This document shows positions 8,808 to 18,082 of a stretch of DNA of 64,000 nt, one piece after another. Source of the DNA: Anaerosporomusa subterranea. GTDB lineage: Bacteria > Bacillota > Negativicutes > Sporomusales > Acetonemataceae. Every line of letters begins with the position of its first letter. Positions within the stretch are counted from its first letter, which is position 1. Location of the stretch: positions 326,710 to 390,709 of the forward strand of contig NZ_LSGP01000025.1 of the NCBI RefSeq assembly GCF_001611555.1. Reading direction: 5' to 3'. The position numbers and the translations under genes were made by a program. The notes beneath the pieces are model-generated. The model was not told where the DNA came from. It worked only from the letters and a program-made list of their open reading frames with translations, and did no database searches.

Positions 8808-8906
8808 GATCCATCCTCTCCTTGCCAATTTCGACTGATAATACGGTTATACTTTTATCGTATTTTTATTCGCCTTGTCGGAAACATTTTCCTTCATAGC
8901 AATAAG

Positions 8907-8936
8907 AAAAAAGCGCCGACAAACTGTCGACGCTTC
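8907..8936 (-). terminator. Terminator of the secreted-protein gene
   Basis: Stem AAGCGTCGACA / TTGTCGGCGCTT (one G-T pair) followed by TTTTTTCTTATT on the minus strand, just beyond the stop codon at 8943. Confidence 0.8.
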
Positions 8937-8942
8937 AGAAGC

Positions 8943-9470
8943 TTACTTATACATGGTGAAGACACTACGTCCTGGATGCCAACCTTCCTCTCCAATAAAG
9001 ATCTCGCTAGGGTCAATCCGCTTTCCGTCCATATAGAGATCAAATTTCACCTTGCTGCCGCCGATTGTACGGAAGGTAATCCCATCAACATCACGGCCTG
9101 AATTATTAAAGCGGAATTTAATCGTATCACGGTCATGATCAATCTTTATACTATCTTGCCTATTCGGTCGATTGTGATTGTACATGCGGGCAAAGGGGGT
9201 TTTCGCACTATTCTCCAAGTCTACCGCTTTCACTTCGAACCGATCTCCATCTGTAGTGATGGTACCGGTAAAGACATGACGTTGCCCATTAGTCGTGGAA
9301 GTCCATAAATGGAAACCATTTTGATCACGCCAGATAAAATAGCCTTGACTTCGCCCTTGACGGAAACTATCCGGCCTCTCGTCAATTTTTGGCCCCCATG
9401 CGAAGGCAGATGTACTGAAGGCAACTAGCGTAAAGGCTAAAACCAAAAATGCGGTAATCTTTCTCATCAT
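8943..9470 (-). CDS. Secreted protein of unknown function
   Basis: About 175 residues. The start is one of two tandem ATGs after AGGAGG. A clear signal peptide ends at TSAFA/WGPK. The mature part is hydrophilic and beta-rich, with repeated aromatic and charged strands such as GYFIWRDQNGFHLW and RDTIKFRFNNSGRDVDG. I do not recognise a family with confidence. It should be exported to the periplasm or beyond. It is monocistronic, with its own terminator, and divergent from the TSCPD gene. Confidence 0.7.
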   Translation of the reverse strand: MMRKITAFLVLAFTLVAFSTSAFAWGPKIDERPDSFRQGRSQGYFIWRDQNGFHLWTSTTNGQRHVFTGTITTDGDRFEVKAVDLENSAKTPFARMYNHNRPNRQDSIKIDHDRDTIKFRFNNSGRDVDGITFRTIGGSKVKFDLYMDGKRIDPSEIFIGEEGWHPGRSVFTMYK

Positions 9471-9583
9471 CAATTCCTCCTAACTATTTCTGATGCCAGA
9501 ATACAGTAATCCTATGACAAAATTATGACAGTATGCATATTTTCGGCAAATCCGGGTTCTTCTCCCACTCTTGTTATCAGTAG

Positions 9584-9640
9584 TTGTCTCTAGCCTACAG
9601 CCTATGCTATAGTTAAAGGGTGCGTGTTTTTGAAACACGC
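9584..9640 (+). promoter_or_regulatory. Possible promoter and 5' hairpin of the TSCPD gene
   Basis: TTGTCT (9584-9589), 18-nt spacer, TATAGT (9608-9613). The predicted transcript begins with GCGTGTTT-TTG-AAACACGC (9622-9640), a hairpin followed by TTTATTA. It could be a weak attenuator or a stabilising 5' stem. Confidence 0.35.
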
Positions 9641-9683
9641 TTTATTATGCGGGCTTCAAACCGCTTGTCAGGAGTGAATTCTT

Positions 9684-9929
9684 ATGGCCATTTTTAAAAC
9701 TCAAGGTGTCTGCGCTACTGATATTATTTTTCAAGTAGAAAACGGAACAGTAAAACAGCTCGAATTTATCGGCGGCTGCCCAGGTAACTTAGCCGCTATT
9801 GCGAAGCTTGTGCAAGGAATGCCGGTTGCCGACGTGATTAGCAAATTGCGGGGAATTCAATGCGGCGAAAGCGACACCTCGTGCGTGGATCAACTGGCGA
9901 TTGCACTTTCAGAGTTTGAGAAGAAGTAA
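9684..9929 (+). CDS. TSCPD domain-containing protein (TIGR03905-type)
   Basis: 81 residues with AGGAG 9 nt before the ATG. The TSCPD signature appears as SDTSCVDQLA near the C-terminus, and four cysteines (10, 32, 60, 67) are placed as in this family, with GGCPGNL in the middle. TSCPD domains also occur as the C-terminal metal-binding part of some class II ribonucleotide reductases. The function of the stand-alone protein is not established. It is one of few plus-strand genes here. Confidence 0.82.
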   Translation: MAIFKTQGVCATDIIFQVENGTVKQLEFIGGCPGNLAAIAKLVQGMPVADVISKLRGIQCGESDTSCVDQLAIALSEFEKK

Positions 9930-9932
9930 GAA

Positions 9933-9956
9933 AAAACGCCCGGAGGGGCGCTTAAA
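9933..9956 (-). terminator. Terminator after the nitroreductase gene
   Basis: On the minus strand GCGCCC-CTCC-GGGCGT is followed by TTTTTC. It also sits at the end of the convergent TSCPD gene, but the T-run is on the minus-strand side. Confidence 0.7.
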
Positions 9957-9979
9957 GTAATCTATTGATATTAATAGGT

Positions 9980-10534
9980 TTATTTGATACAAGTAACTAC
10001 ATTTTTCTTTCTAGGGGCGGCAGCCGGTACTGCGCCTTTCCGATAACCGAGCGCTACCGAGTATAATGGGCTATACCCTTCCGGTATGCCAAGAAGTTCA
10101 TTATACGTTGATCCGCTTTCACTACTAAAAACAAAAAGACCAAAATTAATCCAACAAGCAGCCAAGCCAAGAGATTCAGCCGCAAGTAAGATGTTCTGCG
10201 TTGCAGCAGCACAATCAGCAGGCGTCCAAAGGCTTTCATCACCGCAAACCAGGATCACGGTCGGTGCATTATAAAATGCATGAAAGTCTTTATTATTAGC
10301 CATTTTTCTAATAAATTCCACTTCATGATTTTTTGCAACTTCCTTGGATGCATTGCTTAATTCGTTAATCAGCTCTTCTTTTTGGATAGCAATAAACTGC
10401 CATGGTTGAGATCCGGCAGTAGGCGCGTACTGAGCGGCTTCCAAAACAGCCTGCAATTCATTATCTGTAATTTGCTTGTCGCTGAAACTCCTAACGCTTC
10501 TACGGCTTTTGATTGCTTTTAGAATGTCATTCAT
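9980..10534 (-). CDS. Nitroreductase-family FMN oxidoreductase
   Basis: 184 residues of typical length. The N-terminal KSRRSVRSFSD motif contacts FMN phosphate, followed by EAAQYAPTAGSQPWQF, and the C-terminal half has LGLAACWINFG and GYSPLYSVALGYRKG, all diagnostic of the nitroreductase superfamily. These enzymes use NAD(P)H to reduce nitro compounds, quinones or flavins. The physiological substrate cannot be inferred; the gene stands alone between the TSCPD gene and rnpB. Confidence 0.88.
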   Translation of the reverse strand: MNDILKAIKSRRSVRSFSDKQITDNELQAVLEAAQYAPTAGSQPWQFIAIQKEELINELSNASKEVAKNHEVEFIRKMANNKDFHAFYNAPTVILVCGDESLWTPADCAAATQNILLAAESLGLAACWINFGLFVFSSESGSTYNELLGIPEGYSPLYSVALGYRKGAVPAAAPRKKNVVTCIK

Positions 10535-10798
10535 TATTTATTCAACCTCCCTTAATACTCACCCTATACCAATCATTCCCGTTTCTTCTTTCTGTATAAC
10601 TTTCGCCGCAAGGTAATGTTTTCCTGTCAACAATGGTAAACAAGAAAACCCGCGCACGGTTTTTGAGAAACGAAAAAACGGTTCTTTAGCCGGCGAAAAC
10701 GGTTAAAGCGGGCGCGCAGCGCCTTTCGCGTTTTCGTGGCAACGTACTATTGTAATGTGATCGTCGCATTAACCGCAATTCGGTGCCCTCCAATCGGC
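10535..10798. other. Gene-free stretch between the nitroreductase and rnpB
   Basis: No ORF with a convincing ribosome-binding site. The sequence contains two copies of an AACCGTTTT(TT)CG motif on the minus strand (around 10660-10705) and a GC-rich GCGCGCAGCGC core, which could fold as RNA, but I see no known family. Confidence 0.3.
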
Positions 10799-10830
10799 AA
10801 AAAAAAGCCCCGCTTTTCAGCGGGATTTTT
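10799..10830 (-). terminator. Terminator of rnpB
   Basis: Stem TCCCGC-TGAAAA-GCGGGG followed by CTTTTTTTT on the minus strand, directly after the 3' strand of the RNase P P1 helix. Confidence 0.85.
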
Positions 10831-10834
10831 TATT

Positions 10835-11354
10835 GCTTGTTCTGCCTGTCAAAAGCCGTAAGCCATTTTCTGTTCTAGGAATCATTTCTCTGACAGCAGA
10901 CGAGCTGCTGTCCCCTCCGTCCGTTCGGTTTCCTTTCGGAGGGCTCCCCTACACACTGGGTTTCTTCCTCGTGGAGTTTACCTTTGCACCAGGCCGTCGC
11001 CGACCTGTATCGTTTCTGTGGCACTTTATAGCTACTGGCGACTACGTGAGCCGCTTTTGCCGTCGTCGGGAGATATCTCCCGCCCTGTCTTGCGACAGGC
11101 ACGAACACTACAGCCATCGCAGGCTGTGGAAGTATGGACTTTCCTCAACAGACCGAGTACCGTATCAACCCTAATCCTGTATATTCTGGCGGTAAATTTT
11201 CCGCAATGCGGCGTTGTCGTCAATCGGCATACTGTCGGTATGCCTCATTCCTCCGCCTTGCCTTCCAAAAAATCTCCTCGCCACTCTACTTACAGTTTTA
11301 GGGTTGACACGGTACTAGTCTACCGCGATTCCCCGCTTTTGACAGGTGACAAGC
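10835..11354 (-). ncRNA. rnpB: RNase P RNA (bacterial type A-like), enlarged P3
   Basis: The minus strand contains GAGGAAAGTCC (conserved region I, complement near 11138-11148), GGTAAACTCCACGAGG in the middle and ACAGAAAATGGCTTAC near the 3' end, which together identify RNase P RNA, the catalytic RNA that matures tRNA 5' ends. P1 is formed by 11335-11354 and 10835-10856 (GCTTGT plus CCTGTCAAAAGC with their complements), which fixes both ends and a length of about 520 nt. P3 is a 19-bp helix (11298-11316 with 11156-11174) capped by about 123 nt, far longer than usual. Any coding reading here is fortuitous. Confidence 0.92.
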
Positions 11355-11373
11355 AAGTGTTTAACAGAACTAA

Positions 11374-11402
11374 ATTCTAGCACGCTTAACGCAGCTTGTA
11401 AA
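11374..11402 (-). promoter_or_regulatory. Promoter of rnpB
   Basis: On the minus strand TTTACA (11402-11397), 17-nt spacer, TAGAAT (11379-11374); transcription would start about 12-15 nt before the first base of P1. Confidence 0.75.
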
Positions 11403-11412
11403 GTGGCAATAT

Positions 11413-12627
11413 TTACTCATAACGCAGGGCAACGATCGGATCAAGCAGCGCGGCTTTCCGAGCTGGATAGATGCCGAAAAACATGCCGATAGCCACGGAA
11501 AATGCAAAAGCGGCAACAATCGCCAGCGGTGAAATGACCGTATTCCAGCCAGCTATTGAAGCGATAACGGCAGATGAACCCACACCTAAGGCGATGCCGA
11601 TCACCCCCCCCAGCACGCCAATCACCACAGCCTCAATCAGAAACTGCATGAGGATGTTTTGGTATCTAGCGCCAAGGGCCTTGCGGATACCGATTTCCCG
11701 AGTTCGCTCAGTTACCGAAACCAGCATGATGTTCATAATACCGATCCCGCCGACCAGCAGGGAAATGGCGGCAATAAAGCCGAGCAGCAGGGTAATGGTG
11801 TCTGTAGTTGTGGCTGCTGTTTCCATGACACTAACCATATTGCGAACGGTAAAGTCGTCTCCTTGGTCGTTGGTGAGTCCATGACGGGCCCGCAAAAGCG
11901 CCGCTACCTCTGCCTGCACCCCATAGATAACCTCTTCACTGGCTGCTTGGATGCTAATCATCTGCACATACGTGATCCCCATCAGTCGTTCCTGAGCGGT
12001 GGTAATGGGGATAAGAATGACATCATCCTGGTCGCCGCCGCCTGCCGACTGTCCCTTACTAGCTAACACACCAATGACGCGAAAAGGCGATTTGTCGATA
12101 CGAATGGTCTGCCCTACCGGATTCGCATCACCGAACAGACTTTGGGCAACCGTAGAACCAATAACAGCTACCCGGTCACGGGCATCCACAGCTTGATTCG
12201 TAAAAAAGCTGCCGACATCCACGTTCATGTTGCGAACCTCAAGAAACTCCGGCGTTGTACCCTGAACTTGCGTATTCCAGTTCTGATTGCCTGCTACAAT
12301 TTGATATTGACGGCTGACAGTGGGCGCCACCGCATTAACGTCAGATACGTCCCGAGCGATGGCTTGAGCATCTTTGATTGTCAGACTGGTATTTGAACCG
12401 GCGGCCTGCCGCACGCCTGCGGACTTTACCGCTCCCGGCGACACCATGATCAGATTGCTGCCCAAGCCGGCGATTGAGCTTTGCACTTTATCGCGAACGC
12501 CCATGCCGATGGAGATCATGGCGATAACGGCGCCGACACCGATGATAATGCCTAACATCGTCAGCACTGACCGCAGTTTATTACCTAGCAACGCGTTTAC
12601 CGCGATCGTGACGCTTTCTTTAAACAT
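11413..12627 (-). CDS. MacB-type ABC transporter permease (efflux set 1)
   Basis: 404 residues. One N-terminal helix ([20 protein letters not shown]), a large extracytoplasmic MacB-PCD domain and three C-terminal helices, the FtsX/MacB layout; the motif [16 protein letters not shown] lies between the last helices. MacB permeases use ATP hydrolysis to drive export through an adaptor and TolC instead of moving substrate through the inner membrane. The gene follows its ATPase by 4 nt and closes the tolC-macA-ATPase-permease operon. It is about 70% identical by eye to the permease at 32209-33423. Confidence 0.88.
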   Translation of the reverse strand: MFKESVTIAVNALLGNKLRSVLTMLGIIIGVGAVIAMISIGMGVRDKVQSSIAGLGSNLIMVSPGAVKSAGVRQAAGSNTSLTIKDAQAIARDVSDVNAVAPTVSRQYQIVAGNQNWNTQVQGTTPEFLEVRNMNVDVGSFFTNQAVDARDRVAVIGSTVAQSLFGDANPVGQTIRIDKSPFRVIGVLASKGQSAGGGDQDDVILIPITTAQERLMGITYVQMISIQAASEEVIYGVQAEVAALLRARHGLTNDQGDDFTVRNMVSVMETAATTTDTITLLLGFIAAISLLVGGIGIMNIMLVSVTERTREIGIRKALGARYQNILMQFLIEAVVIGVLGGVIGIALGVGSSAVIASIAGWNTVISPLAIVAAFAFSVAIGMFFGIYPARKAALLDPIVALRYE

Positions 12628-12631
12628 AATC

Positions 12632-13312
12632 TCACTCCTCTCCCGTGTCGCGAACCACCAGTCCGTCGCGCACGTGGATCACCCGCTTGGCATATTCAGC
12701 GATGTCTGGCTCGTGGGTAACCAGAATGATCGTACGCCCCATAGCATTGAGTCTTTCAAATATCCCCATGACCTCTGTACCTGACTTAGAATCCAAGTTA
12801 CCGGTTGGTTCGTCAGCCATGATAATGGTTGGGTCATTGACCAAGGCCCGGGCAATCGCTACCCGTTGCCGCTGACCACCTGACAGTTCGTTCGGCAAAT
12901 GGTCCATCCGGTGATCGAGTCCCACCGCAGCTAAAGATTCCTCTGCCCGGCGCTGCCGTTCTTTCGCGTCAACGCCTGCATAAACCAGCGGTAGAGCCAC
13001 ATTCTGCATCGCCGAAATACGGGGCAGCAGATTGAAGTTTTGAAAGACAAAACCAATTTTCTTGTTTCGGGTCACCGCCAGATCATCGTCACCCAGTGAG
13101 GCGACTTCCTGGTCATCAAGCTTATAGGATCCGGTGGTGGGCCGGTCTAAGCAGCCCAAGATATTCATTAATGTTGACTTGCCTGAGCCGGACGGTCCCA
13201 TGATGGCGGTAAACTCACCATCAAAGATGTTTAGATTAACGCCTGCCAGCGCGTTGACCGTGGTTCCGCCCATTTGATATGTTTTGGTGACATCAGACAG
13301 TGCGATTGTCAT
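12632..13312 (-). CDS. MacB-type ABC transporter ATP-binding protein (efflux set 1)
   Basis: 226 residues with Walker [10 protein letters not shown], signature [15 protein letters not shown], Walker [14 protein letters not shown] and the H-loop VTHEP. The short length and the ending [12 protein letters not shown] are typical of LolD/MacB-type ATPases. It powers the permease encoded 4 nt downstream. In Gram-negative MacB the two domains are fused; here they are separate genes, as in Firmicutes. Confidence 0.9.
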   Translation of the reverse strand: MTIALSDVTKTYQMGGTTVNALAGVNLNIFDGEFTAIMGPSGSGKSTLMNILGCLDRPTTGSYKLDDQEVASLGDDDLAVTRNKKIGFVFQNFNLLPRISAMQNVALPLVYAGVDAKERQRRAEESLAAVGLDHRMDHLPNELSGGQRQRVAIARALVNDPTIIMADEPTGNLDSKSGTEVMGIFERLNAMGRTIILVTHEPDIAEYAKRVIHVRDGLVVRDTGEE

Positions 13313-13324
13313 TTGTAGCCCTCC

Positions 13325-14422
13325 TTAGCGGCGTCCGCCCATGACGGGCGGGAATCCGCTCGACTGAGTAGCAGCCTTCTGTTTGGACTGTGCTTGGGCT
13401 AAAACAATTTGTTCCCCTTCGCTGACGCCGCTGGTTATTTCTACACGGTCTTCGCCGACGAGACCGGTTGTAACTATCATATCCTCAGATTTGCCATTGC
13501 GAAAAGCGCTAACATATTGTTGTTGCTTTTGGTTGGTCTTTAAGGCTGCCAAGGGTACTGTCAGCGTATTCTTACTTTCCCCTGCATGAATGGACAAACG
13601 GGCTGTCATCGACGGCTTCAACAGATTGCCGGCGTCATTGACGTCGACCGTGACAGTATAGTACACGACATTTTGAGTAGTATTAGCTTTTTGAGAAACC
13701 CTGGAAATAATACCATTGAAGGTCTTTCCCGGGTAGGTATCGACCGTAAAGGACACCGTCTGGCCAACAGCGACTTTGCCGATATCGGATTCGTCAACCT
13801 GGGCCTCGATTTGCATCTTTGACATATCAGCTATTGTCAGAATAACCATCGGGTTAGATATGCCTTGCGCTACCATCTGCCCTGCCGGCAGTGGCTTACC
13901 AATGACAACACCGTCAATCGGAGAGGTGATGACAGATTCATTCAACTGGGAAACCACCTCATCATAATTAGCTTGAGCGACATTATACTCCATGCGGGAG
14001 TTGTCAAGCTGCTGCTCAGATACAGCACCGATCGAATGAAGGCGGTTATTGCGTTCAAAGTTTACTGCTGTATTGTTCAGTTTTTCTCTGGCTTGCGTCA
14101 CTTGGGCCTTGAGTCTAGTATCGTCGAGGACAACTAGCACTTGACCAATTTTTACCTGTTCATTTTCTTTTATCCTGACTTCCTTTAATTGCCCAGTAAT
14201 CTTAGAACTAATATCGACTTGGTTAACCGGCTGGATCGTGCCGGTAGCAGACACGATCGATATGATATCACCGCGTTCAACTTTCGTGAGTTTCGGCGTC
14301 ACAGCTGCGGCGTTAGCCTGGTTGGCCTGAATATCAATACCTACTTTTACTACCACAATCGCAACAATGCCGATGATTAACCATTTCTTATTTCTCATAA
14401 GTTTTTGCCATAGAGCTTTCAC
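13325..14422 (-). CDS. MacA-type periplasmic adaptor (HlyD/RND adaptor family), efflux set 1
   Basis: 365 residues: N-terminal membrane anchor (WLIIGIVAIVVVKVGI), lipoyl half-motifs SATGTIQPVNQVDISSKITG and SPIDGVVIGKPL, a coiled-coil hairpin between them at about residues 100-160, then beta-barrel and membrane-proximal domains. The C-terminus is glutamine- and glycine-rich. MacA adaptors bridge a MacB permease and a TolC channel. Gene order tolC-macA-ATPase-permease with 10-12 nt spacing supports a complete tripartite pump. Confidence 0.9.
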   Translation of the reverse strand: MKALWQKLMRNKKWLIIGIVAIVVVKVGIDIQANQANAAAVTPKLTKVERGDIISIVSATGTIQPVNQVDISSKITGQLKEVRIKENEQVKIGQVLVVLDDTRLKAQVTQAREKLNNTAVNFERNNRLHSIGAVSEQQLDNSRMEYNVAQANYDEVVSQLNESVITSPIDGVVIGKPLPAGQMVAQGISNPMVILTIADMSKMQIEAQVDESDIGKVAVGQTVSFTVDTYPGKTFNGIISRVSQKANTTQNVVYYTVTVDVNDAGNLLKPSMTARLSIHAGESKNTLTVPLAALKTNQKQQQYVSAFRNGKSEDMIVTTGLVGEDRVEITSGVSEGEQIVLAQAQSKQKAATQSSGFPPVMGGRR

Positions 14423-14433
14423 AGTTGTCCCTC

Positions 14434-15699
14434 CTACTGAACCATATTTCCGACAGCTTTATCGAGCTTTGCCTTGCTCACATTAAAGTCATAAAGTGCT
14501 TGAATCCGATTAGTGCGAGCTTGCGTTAACGCTAGTTGCGCATCAATCACATCCAGGTTCGTCCCTACGCCAGCGCGGTATTTTTCTTGAGCGATAAACA
14601 TGTCTTCCTGCGCTTTTTGGCTGGCGACGTCAGTTGTTTGGATGCGCTTTTCTCCTTCCAGCATATTCAGATAAGCTTGACGGACTTCAAGCGCAACGCT
14701 ATCACTGACTTGCTTTGCCTGTTCTTTCGCCTTGACCAGCGAAGCATCCGCTTGACGGACTTTCGATTTGGTCAAACCAGCGTCAAATATATTCCAGTTG
14801 GCTGACACGCCAGCAGACCAGTTCCCATTATCAGGCACGACATCATTCCAGCCTTTAGAAGCTGACAGCGATACTGTCGGTGAATTGCCGCTCTCTGCAA
14901 TGGCAACTCCTTGTTCAGCAATGCGAACATTCGCTTCAGACTGTGTAATATCAGGACGGTTTTTTCGGGCTAGAACTAAACTTTCATCTAAACTGATAGT
15001 CGATTTTTCATAACCAAAGTCATCTTTTAACACGACCTCTGTCTCTGACGTGCGATCCATGATGTTTAGAAGTGTGGCCACTGCCACGTCATAACCGTTC
15101 TCAGATTTAATTAGATTTTGTTCAGCATTGGCTAGCTCGACTTCAGACCGCAATACATCCGACTTAGCGACAACACCGACCTTAAACTTCTCCTCAACAA
15201 TTTGCAAATGCTGCTTAAAATTGTTGACAGTTTCTTGATTCACATTTACCATGTTTTGCGCTTGCAGTACATTAAAATAAGCGGTGGTCACATCAAGTTT
15301 AAGCTGCTGCTTGGCCTTTTGAATGCCTAATTCTGAGACCAGTACGCCTTCCTTCGCTTGCTCAACTTGCCGGTCTGTGCGACCGCCATTATACAATTGC
15401 CAGTTCATCCGTAGACTATTATTCAGACTGCCATCACTGCCTGCCTGAGATTCAGCCCAGTTGTAACTACTGCCTAGTGAAAGTGTTGGCAGTTTACCAG
15501 TCTGTGCTTCGTTGACTCCCCATTCTGATCGTTCTTTATCTGCCTGCGCAATTGTAATGCTGGCATTCTCCTTAAGCGCTATCGCGATGCTGTCACTTAG
15601 AGTCAATTCAAGCGGTGCTGCAAACAAGGACGCCTGATTTATCAACATCAGCCCAGCGGCAAAAACTGCAATTTTACGTTTCAATATCTTAGTTATCAT
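14434..15699 (-). CDS. TolC-family outer membrane efflux protein
   Basis: 421 residues with a signal peptide ending near SLFAA/PLEL. The body shows the two-fold repeat of long coiled-coil helices of outer membrane efflux proteins, with motifs such as LYNGGRTDRQVEQAK and WNIFDAGLTKSKVRQA in equivalent positions. It forms the trimeric outer-membrane exit duct. Its presence is direct evidence for an outer membrane. AGGAGGA lies 7 nt before the ATG. The second MacAB set at 32-35 kb has no TolC gene and may share this one. Confidence 0.9.
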   Translation of the reverse strand: MITKILKRKIAVFAAGLMLINQASLFAAPLELTLSDSIAIALKENASITIAQADKERSEWGVNEAQTGKLPTLSLGSSYNWAESQAGSDGSLNNSLRMNWQLYNGGRTDRQVEQAKEGVLVSELGIQKAKQQLKLDVTTAYFNVLQAQNMVNVNQETVNNFKQHLQIVEEKFKVGVVAKSDVLRSEVELANAEQNLIKSENGYDVAVATLLNIMDRTSETEVVLKDDFGYEKSTISLDESLVLARKNRPDITQSEANVRIAEQGVAIAESGNSPTVSLSASKGWNDVVPDNGNWSAGVSANWNIFDAGLTKSKVRQADASLVKAKEQAKQVSDSVALEVRQAYLNMLEGEKRIQTTDVASQKAQEDMFIAQEKYRAGVGTNLDVIDAQLALTQARTNRIQALYDFNVSKAKLDKAVGNMVQ

Positions 15700-15782
15700 G
15701 TCAAAATCCTCCTCACACGAATATGGGACTACTGCAACTGTATTGTAGCGTTAGATTTTTTGATTATCTTTTGAAAAAAAAT

Positions 15783-15808
15783 TAAAAACCGCCTTGTGGC
15801 GGTCTTGG
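15783..15808 (-). terminator. Terminator of the two-component operon
   Basis: Stem ACCGCC-ACAA-GGCGGT followed by TTTTAATTTTTTTTC on the minus strand. Confidence 0.75.
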
Positions 15809-15819
15809 GAAGGAGAGGC

Positions 15820-15978
15820 ACGTTAAGCGCAGATACGCAGATGGTTCCCGCAGAGGGCTACAATGTCTTTTGATGAGACAAAAAGTCACCCTGATGTCTT
15901 CGGTAGCCTGAACACCTGTGCTAAGCATTCGCCTGCGCAGAGGTTAAGCTGTAGCATCGGAGCGTGATGCTTAACCTT
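15820..15978. repeat. Dispersed CGCAGA-type repeat fragment and an inverted repeat
   Basis: The stretch GTTAAGCGCAGATACGCAGA near 15822 belongs to the same dispersed family as 38070-38195. An inverted repeat GGTTAAGC ... GCTTAACC lies at about 15943-15976. No gene is visible between tolC and the histidine kinase. Confidence 0.45.
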
Positions 15979-15996
15979 GGCTGGCCATTTTGGGAT

Positions 15997-17256
15997 CTAC
16001 TGCGGCAGAGTCACTTGAATTTTTGTACCAATTCCGAACTCACTGTCCACTCTGATCTTCCCGTCGTGGGCCTCGACGATCCATTTAGCAATCGCCAGAC
16101 CAAGCCCCGTACCGCCGGATTCACGATTACGCGCTTTATCGCCCCGATAGAAACGGTCAAAGATATGCGGTAAGTCATCTTCTGGAATACCACAGCCAGT
16201 ATCGCAAACGGTTAGAATCACATTATTGGATTTTTGGAAACAACTTATCTCAACCGTTCCGGAGGTTGTATACTTAATCGCATTATCCAGGATGATGATG
16301 CAAAGCTGATGAATACGCTCTCGGTCGGCGGTTAAACAGACGTCACTTGGCATCATTAACTTGATCAAGATAGCTTTCATTTCCGCTATCGGCTGGAATT
16401 GTTCGATGACTAATTCGAGTATCTCCCTCAGAGTGAAATTTGTCAGACTCAGCCCTGCCTGATTGGCGTCAGCTCTAGCCAAGGTTAACAGTGAGGAAAC
16501 CAATTTGTTCATCCTCATGGATTCACGAATCACATTAGTGATCCGAATGCCTTCCTCTTCAACCGTATGGTTGGGGTGACGCAGCGTCAACTCTGCATTA
16601 CTTTTAATGATAGCTAGCGGCGTACGCAATTCGTGAGATGCATCAGCCACAAATTGCTGCTGCTTTTCCCAAGCGATTCGGACTGGCGAAAGTGCGCGAC
16701 GGGCAAGATAATAGCCAGCGAGCACGATGACTATTGCCCCGCCGATCAAACTGGTCAGCAAAATGAGCAACAGACGTTTTAGCAATGCGACTTCAGAGTC
16801 GACGATACTGATGGCGATCACGTCCTGTACGGTCACCGGATCTGTCCCAGACCGGCTGTATATCACCTCTTCGTGCCGATAAGGAGTAGCGTATAGCCGA
16901 TACGTATGCGGCCCTTGTTGACGGCCGACGATTTTCCCGGACTCAGCATATTGGGCTAGTTCATTAAACCTGTCGGAATCTTCAATAAAGCTTGCATAAA
17001 AATTAATCATTCGCCCGTCTACGCCCCTTAGCAGTAAGAAAACTCGGGGTTCAAACACAGCTGCTTTGTTAATTGCTAATGAAGGACGCCCATTGCGTAT
17101 CTGAAAGGCGTCCGCTTTCAGTCGCATCGCATCATCCACCTGATCAAACAAGCGATAAGACACATACCCGTAAATATTCGCGCCAAATAAAATGAATAGC
17201 GCAACAAATACCATGGAGTTGGTCGCTGTCAATCGGATCAACGTCTTACGAAACAT
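15997..17256 (-). CDS. Sensor histidine kinase, two-component system
   Basis: 419 residues from the ATG at 17256, with GGGAGAAG 6 nt upstream and 2 nt after the regulator's stop. Two membrane helices (about residues 10-30 and 160-185) enclose an extracytoplasmic sensor of about 125 residues. The HisKA box reads ADASHELRTPLAIIKS, and the ATPase domain shows DNAIKYT (N box), DTGCGIPEDDLPHIF and GGTGLGLAIAKWI. It should phosphorylate the OmpR-type regulator next to it. The signal is unknown; nearby efflux and molybdate genes are only candidates for its regulon. Confidence 0.92.
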   Translation of the reverse strand: MFRKTLIRLTATNSMVFVALFILFGANIYGYVSYRLFDQVDDAMRLKADAFQIRNGRPSLAINKAAVFEPRVFLLLRGVDGRMINFYASFIEDSDRFNELAQYAESGKIVGRQQGPHTYRLYATPYRHEEVIYSRSGTDPVTVQDVIAISIVDSEVALLKRLLLILLTSLIGGAIVIVLAGYYLARRALSPVRIAWEKQQQFVADASHELRTPLAIIKSNAELTLRHPNHTVEEEGIRITNVIRESMRMNKLVSSLLTLARADANQAGLSLTNFTLREILELVIEQFQPIAEMKAILIKLMMPSDVCLTADRERIHQLCIIILDNAIKYTTSGTVEISCFQKSNNVILTVCDTGCGIPEDDLPHIFDRFYRGDKARNRESGGTGLGLAIAKWIVEAHDGKIRVDSEFGIGTKIQVTLPQ

Positions 17257-17258
17257 GT

Positions 17259-17933
17259 TTACTTCTCCCTTAGGATGAATCCTGCGCCGCGAACGGTTCG
17301 CAATAACGCATCTTTGCAATGCGGCGTCAATTTTTTCCGCAGATAATGAACATATAAATCCACATTGCCGATTGTGGTTTCTGAGGCAAAGCCCCAGATG
17401 CGGTCGTAAATTTGCTCGCGCGTCAGTATTTGATCATGGTTAAGCAGCAAAAACTCGAGAAGTTCATATTCTTTTGCCGTTAACTGAAGCGGCTGACCAT
17501 TCACAAACCCTTCCTTGGCTTTCGAGTCTAGAACAATGTCTGCAAAAGCCAAGCCTGTCTCCTTGCCGCCGCTATTGCCGCGCCGCAGAAGCGCTTTAAC
17601 CCGTGCCAAAAACTCTGGCAATGCGAAGGGTTTAACTAGGTAATCATCAGCGCCAATATTCAACCCCCGCACTCGGTCTTGCACACTATCCCTGGCTGTT
17701 AGAATTAAAATTGGTGTGGCAATTCCCTGTTCCCTTACAGCTTTGACCACTTCGAATCCACTCATTCCGGGCAGCATGATGTCCAATATCAGCAAGTCAT
17801 AGATTCCTTGCTCAGCCATGAATAACCCGTCATCCCCAGCCGACGCTTCATCAACAAGGAATGCTTCATCTTGCAAAAGTGCGACCACAGCCTCTCGCAG
17901 CATGGAGTCATCTTCTACAACCAGTATTCGCAT
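17259..17933 (-). CDS. OmpR/PhoB-family response regulator
   Basis: 224 residues. Receiver domain with acidic pair D8-D9, phospho-acceptor D51 in LLILDIMLPGM, and K in YLVKPFALPE; the C-terminal winged helix contains LTAKEYELLEFLL and TREQIYDRIWG, the usual DNA-binding segment. It is the first gene of the two-component operon and is followed directly by the kinase. Confidence 0.93.
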   Translation of the reverse strand: MRILVVEDDSMLREAVVALLQDEAFLVDEASAGDDGLFMAEQGIYDLLILDIMLPGMSGFEVVKAVREQGIATPILILTARDSVQDRVRGLNIGADDYLVKPFALPEFLARVKALLRRGNSGGKETGLAFADIVLDSKAKEGFVNGQPLQLTAKEYELLEFLLLNHDQILTREQIYDRIWGFASETTIGNVDLYVHYLRKKLTPHCKDALLRTVRGAGFILREK

Positions 17934-18018
17934 CCAGCCGCCTCCTGTGTGTTTTCGTTCTTTATTAGTAAGATACCCACAAAGCAGAAAAAACTGCCGC
18001 GGTAGTCTGAACTAAAAA

Positions 18019-18058
18019 CAACCCCGCTTTCAAGCCAAACGACCTGTAAGCGGGGTTC
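18019..18058 (-). terminator. Terminator downstream of modC and the gene fragment
   Basis: On the minus strand GAACCCCGCTT ... AAAGCGGGGTTG then TTTTTAG, an 11-bp stem with a loop of about 18 nt. Confidence 0.7.
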
Positions 18059-18082
18059 TCTGGTCACAGAAAATGTTTCTAT

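Noticed and set aside
10833..11380. Several open frames of 60-120 codons on both strands
   Set aside because: They lie inside RNase P RNA, whose conserved sequences and paired ends explain the region.
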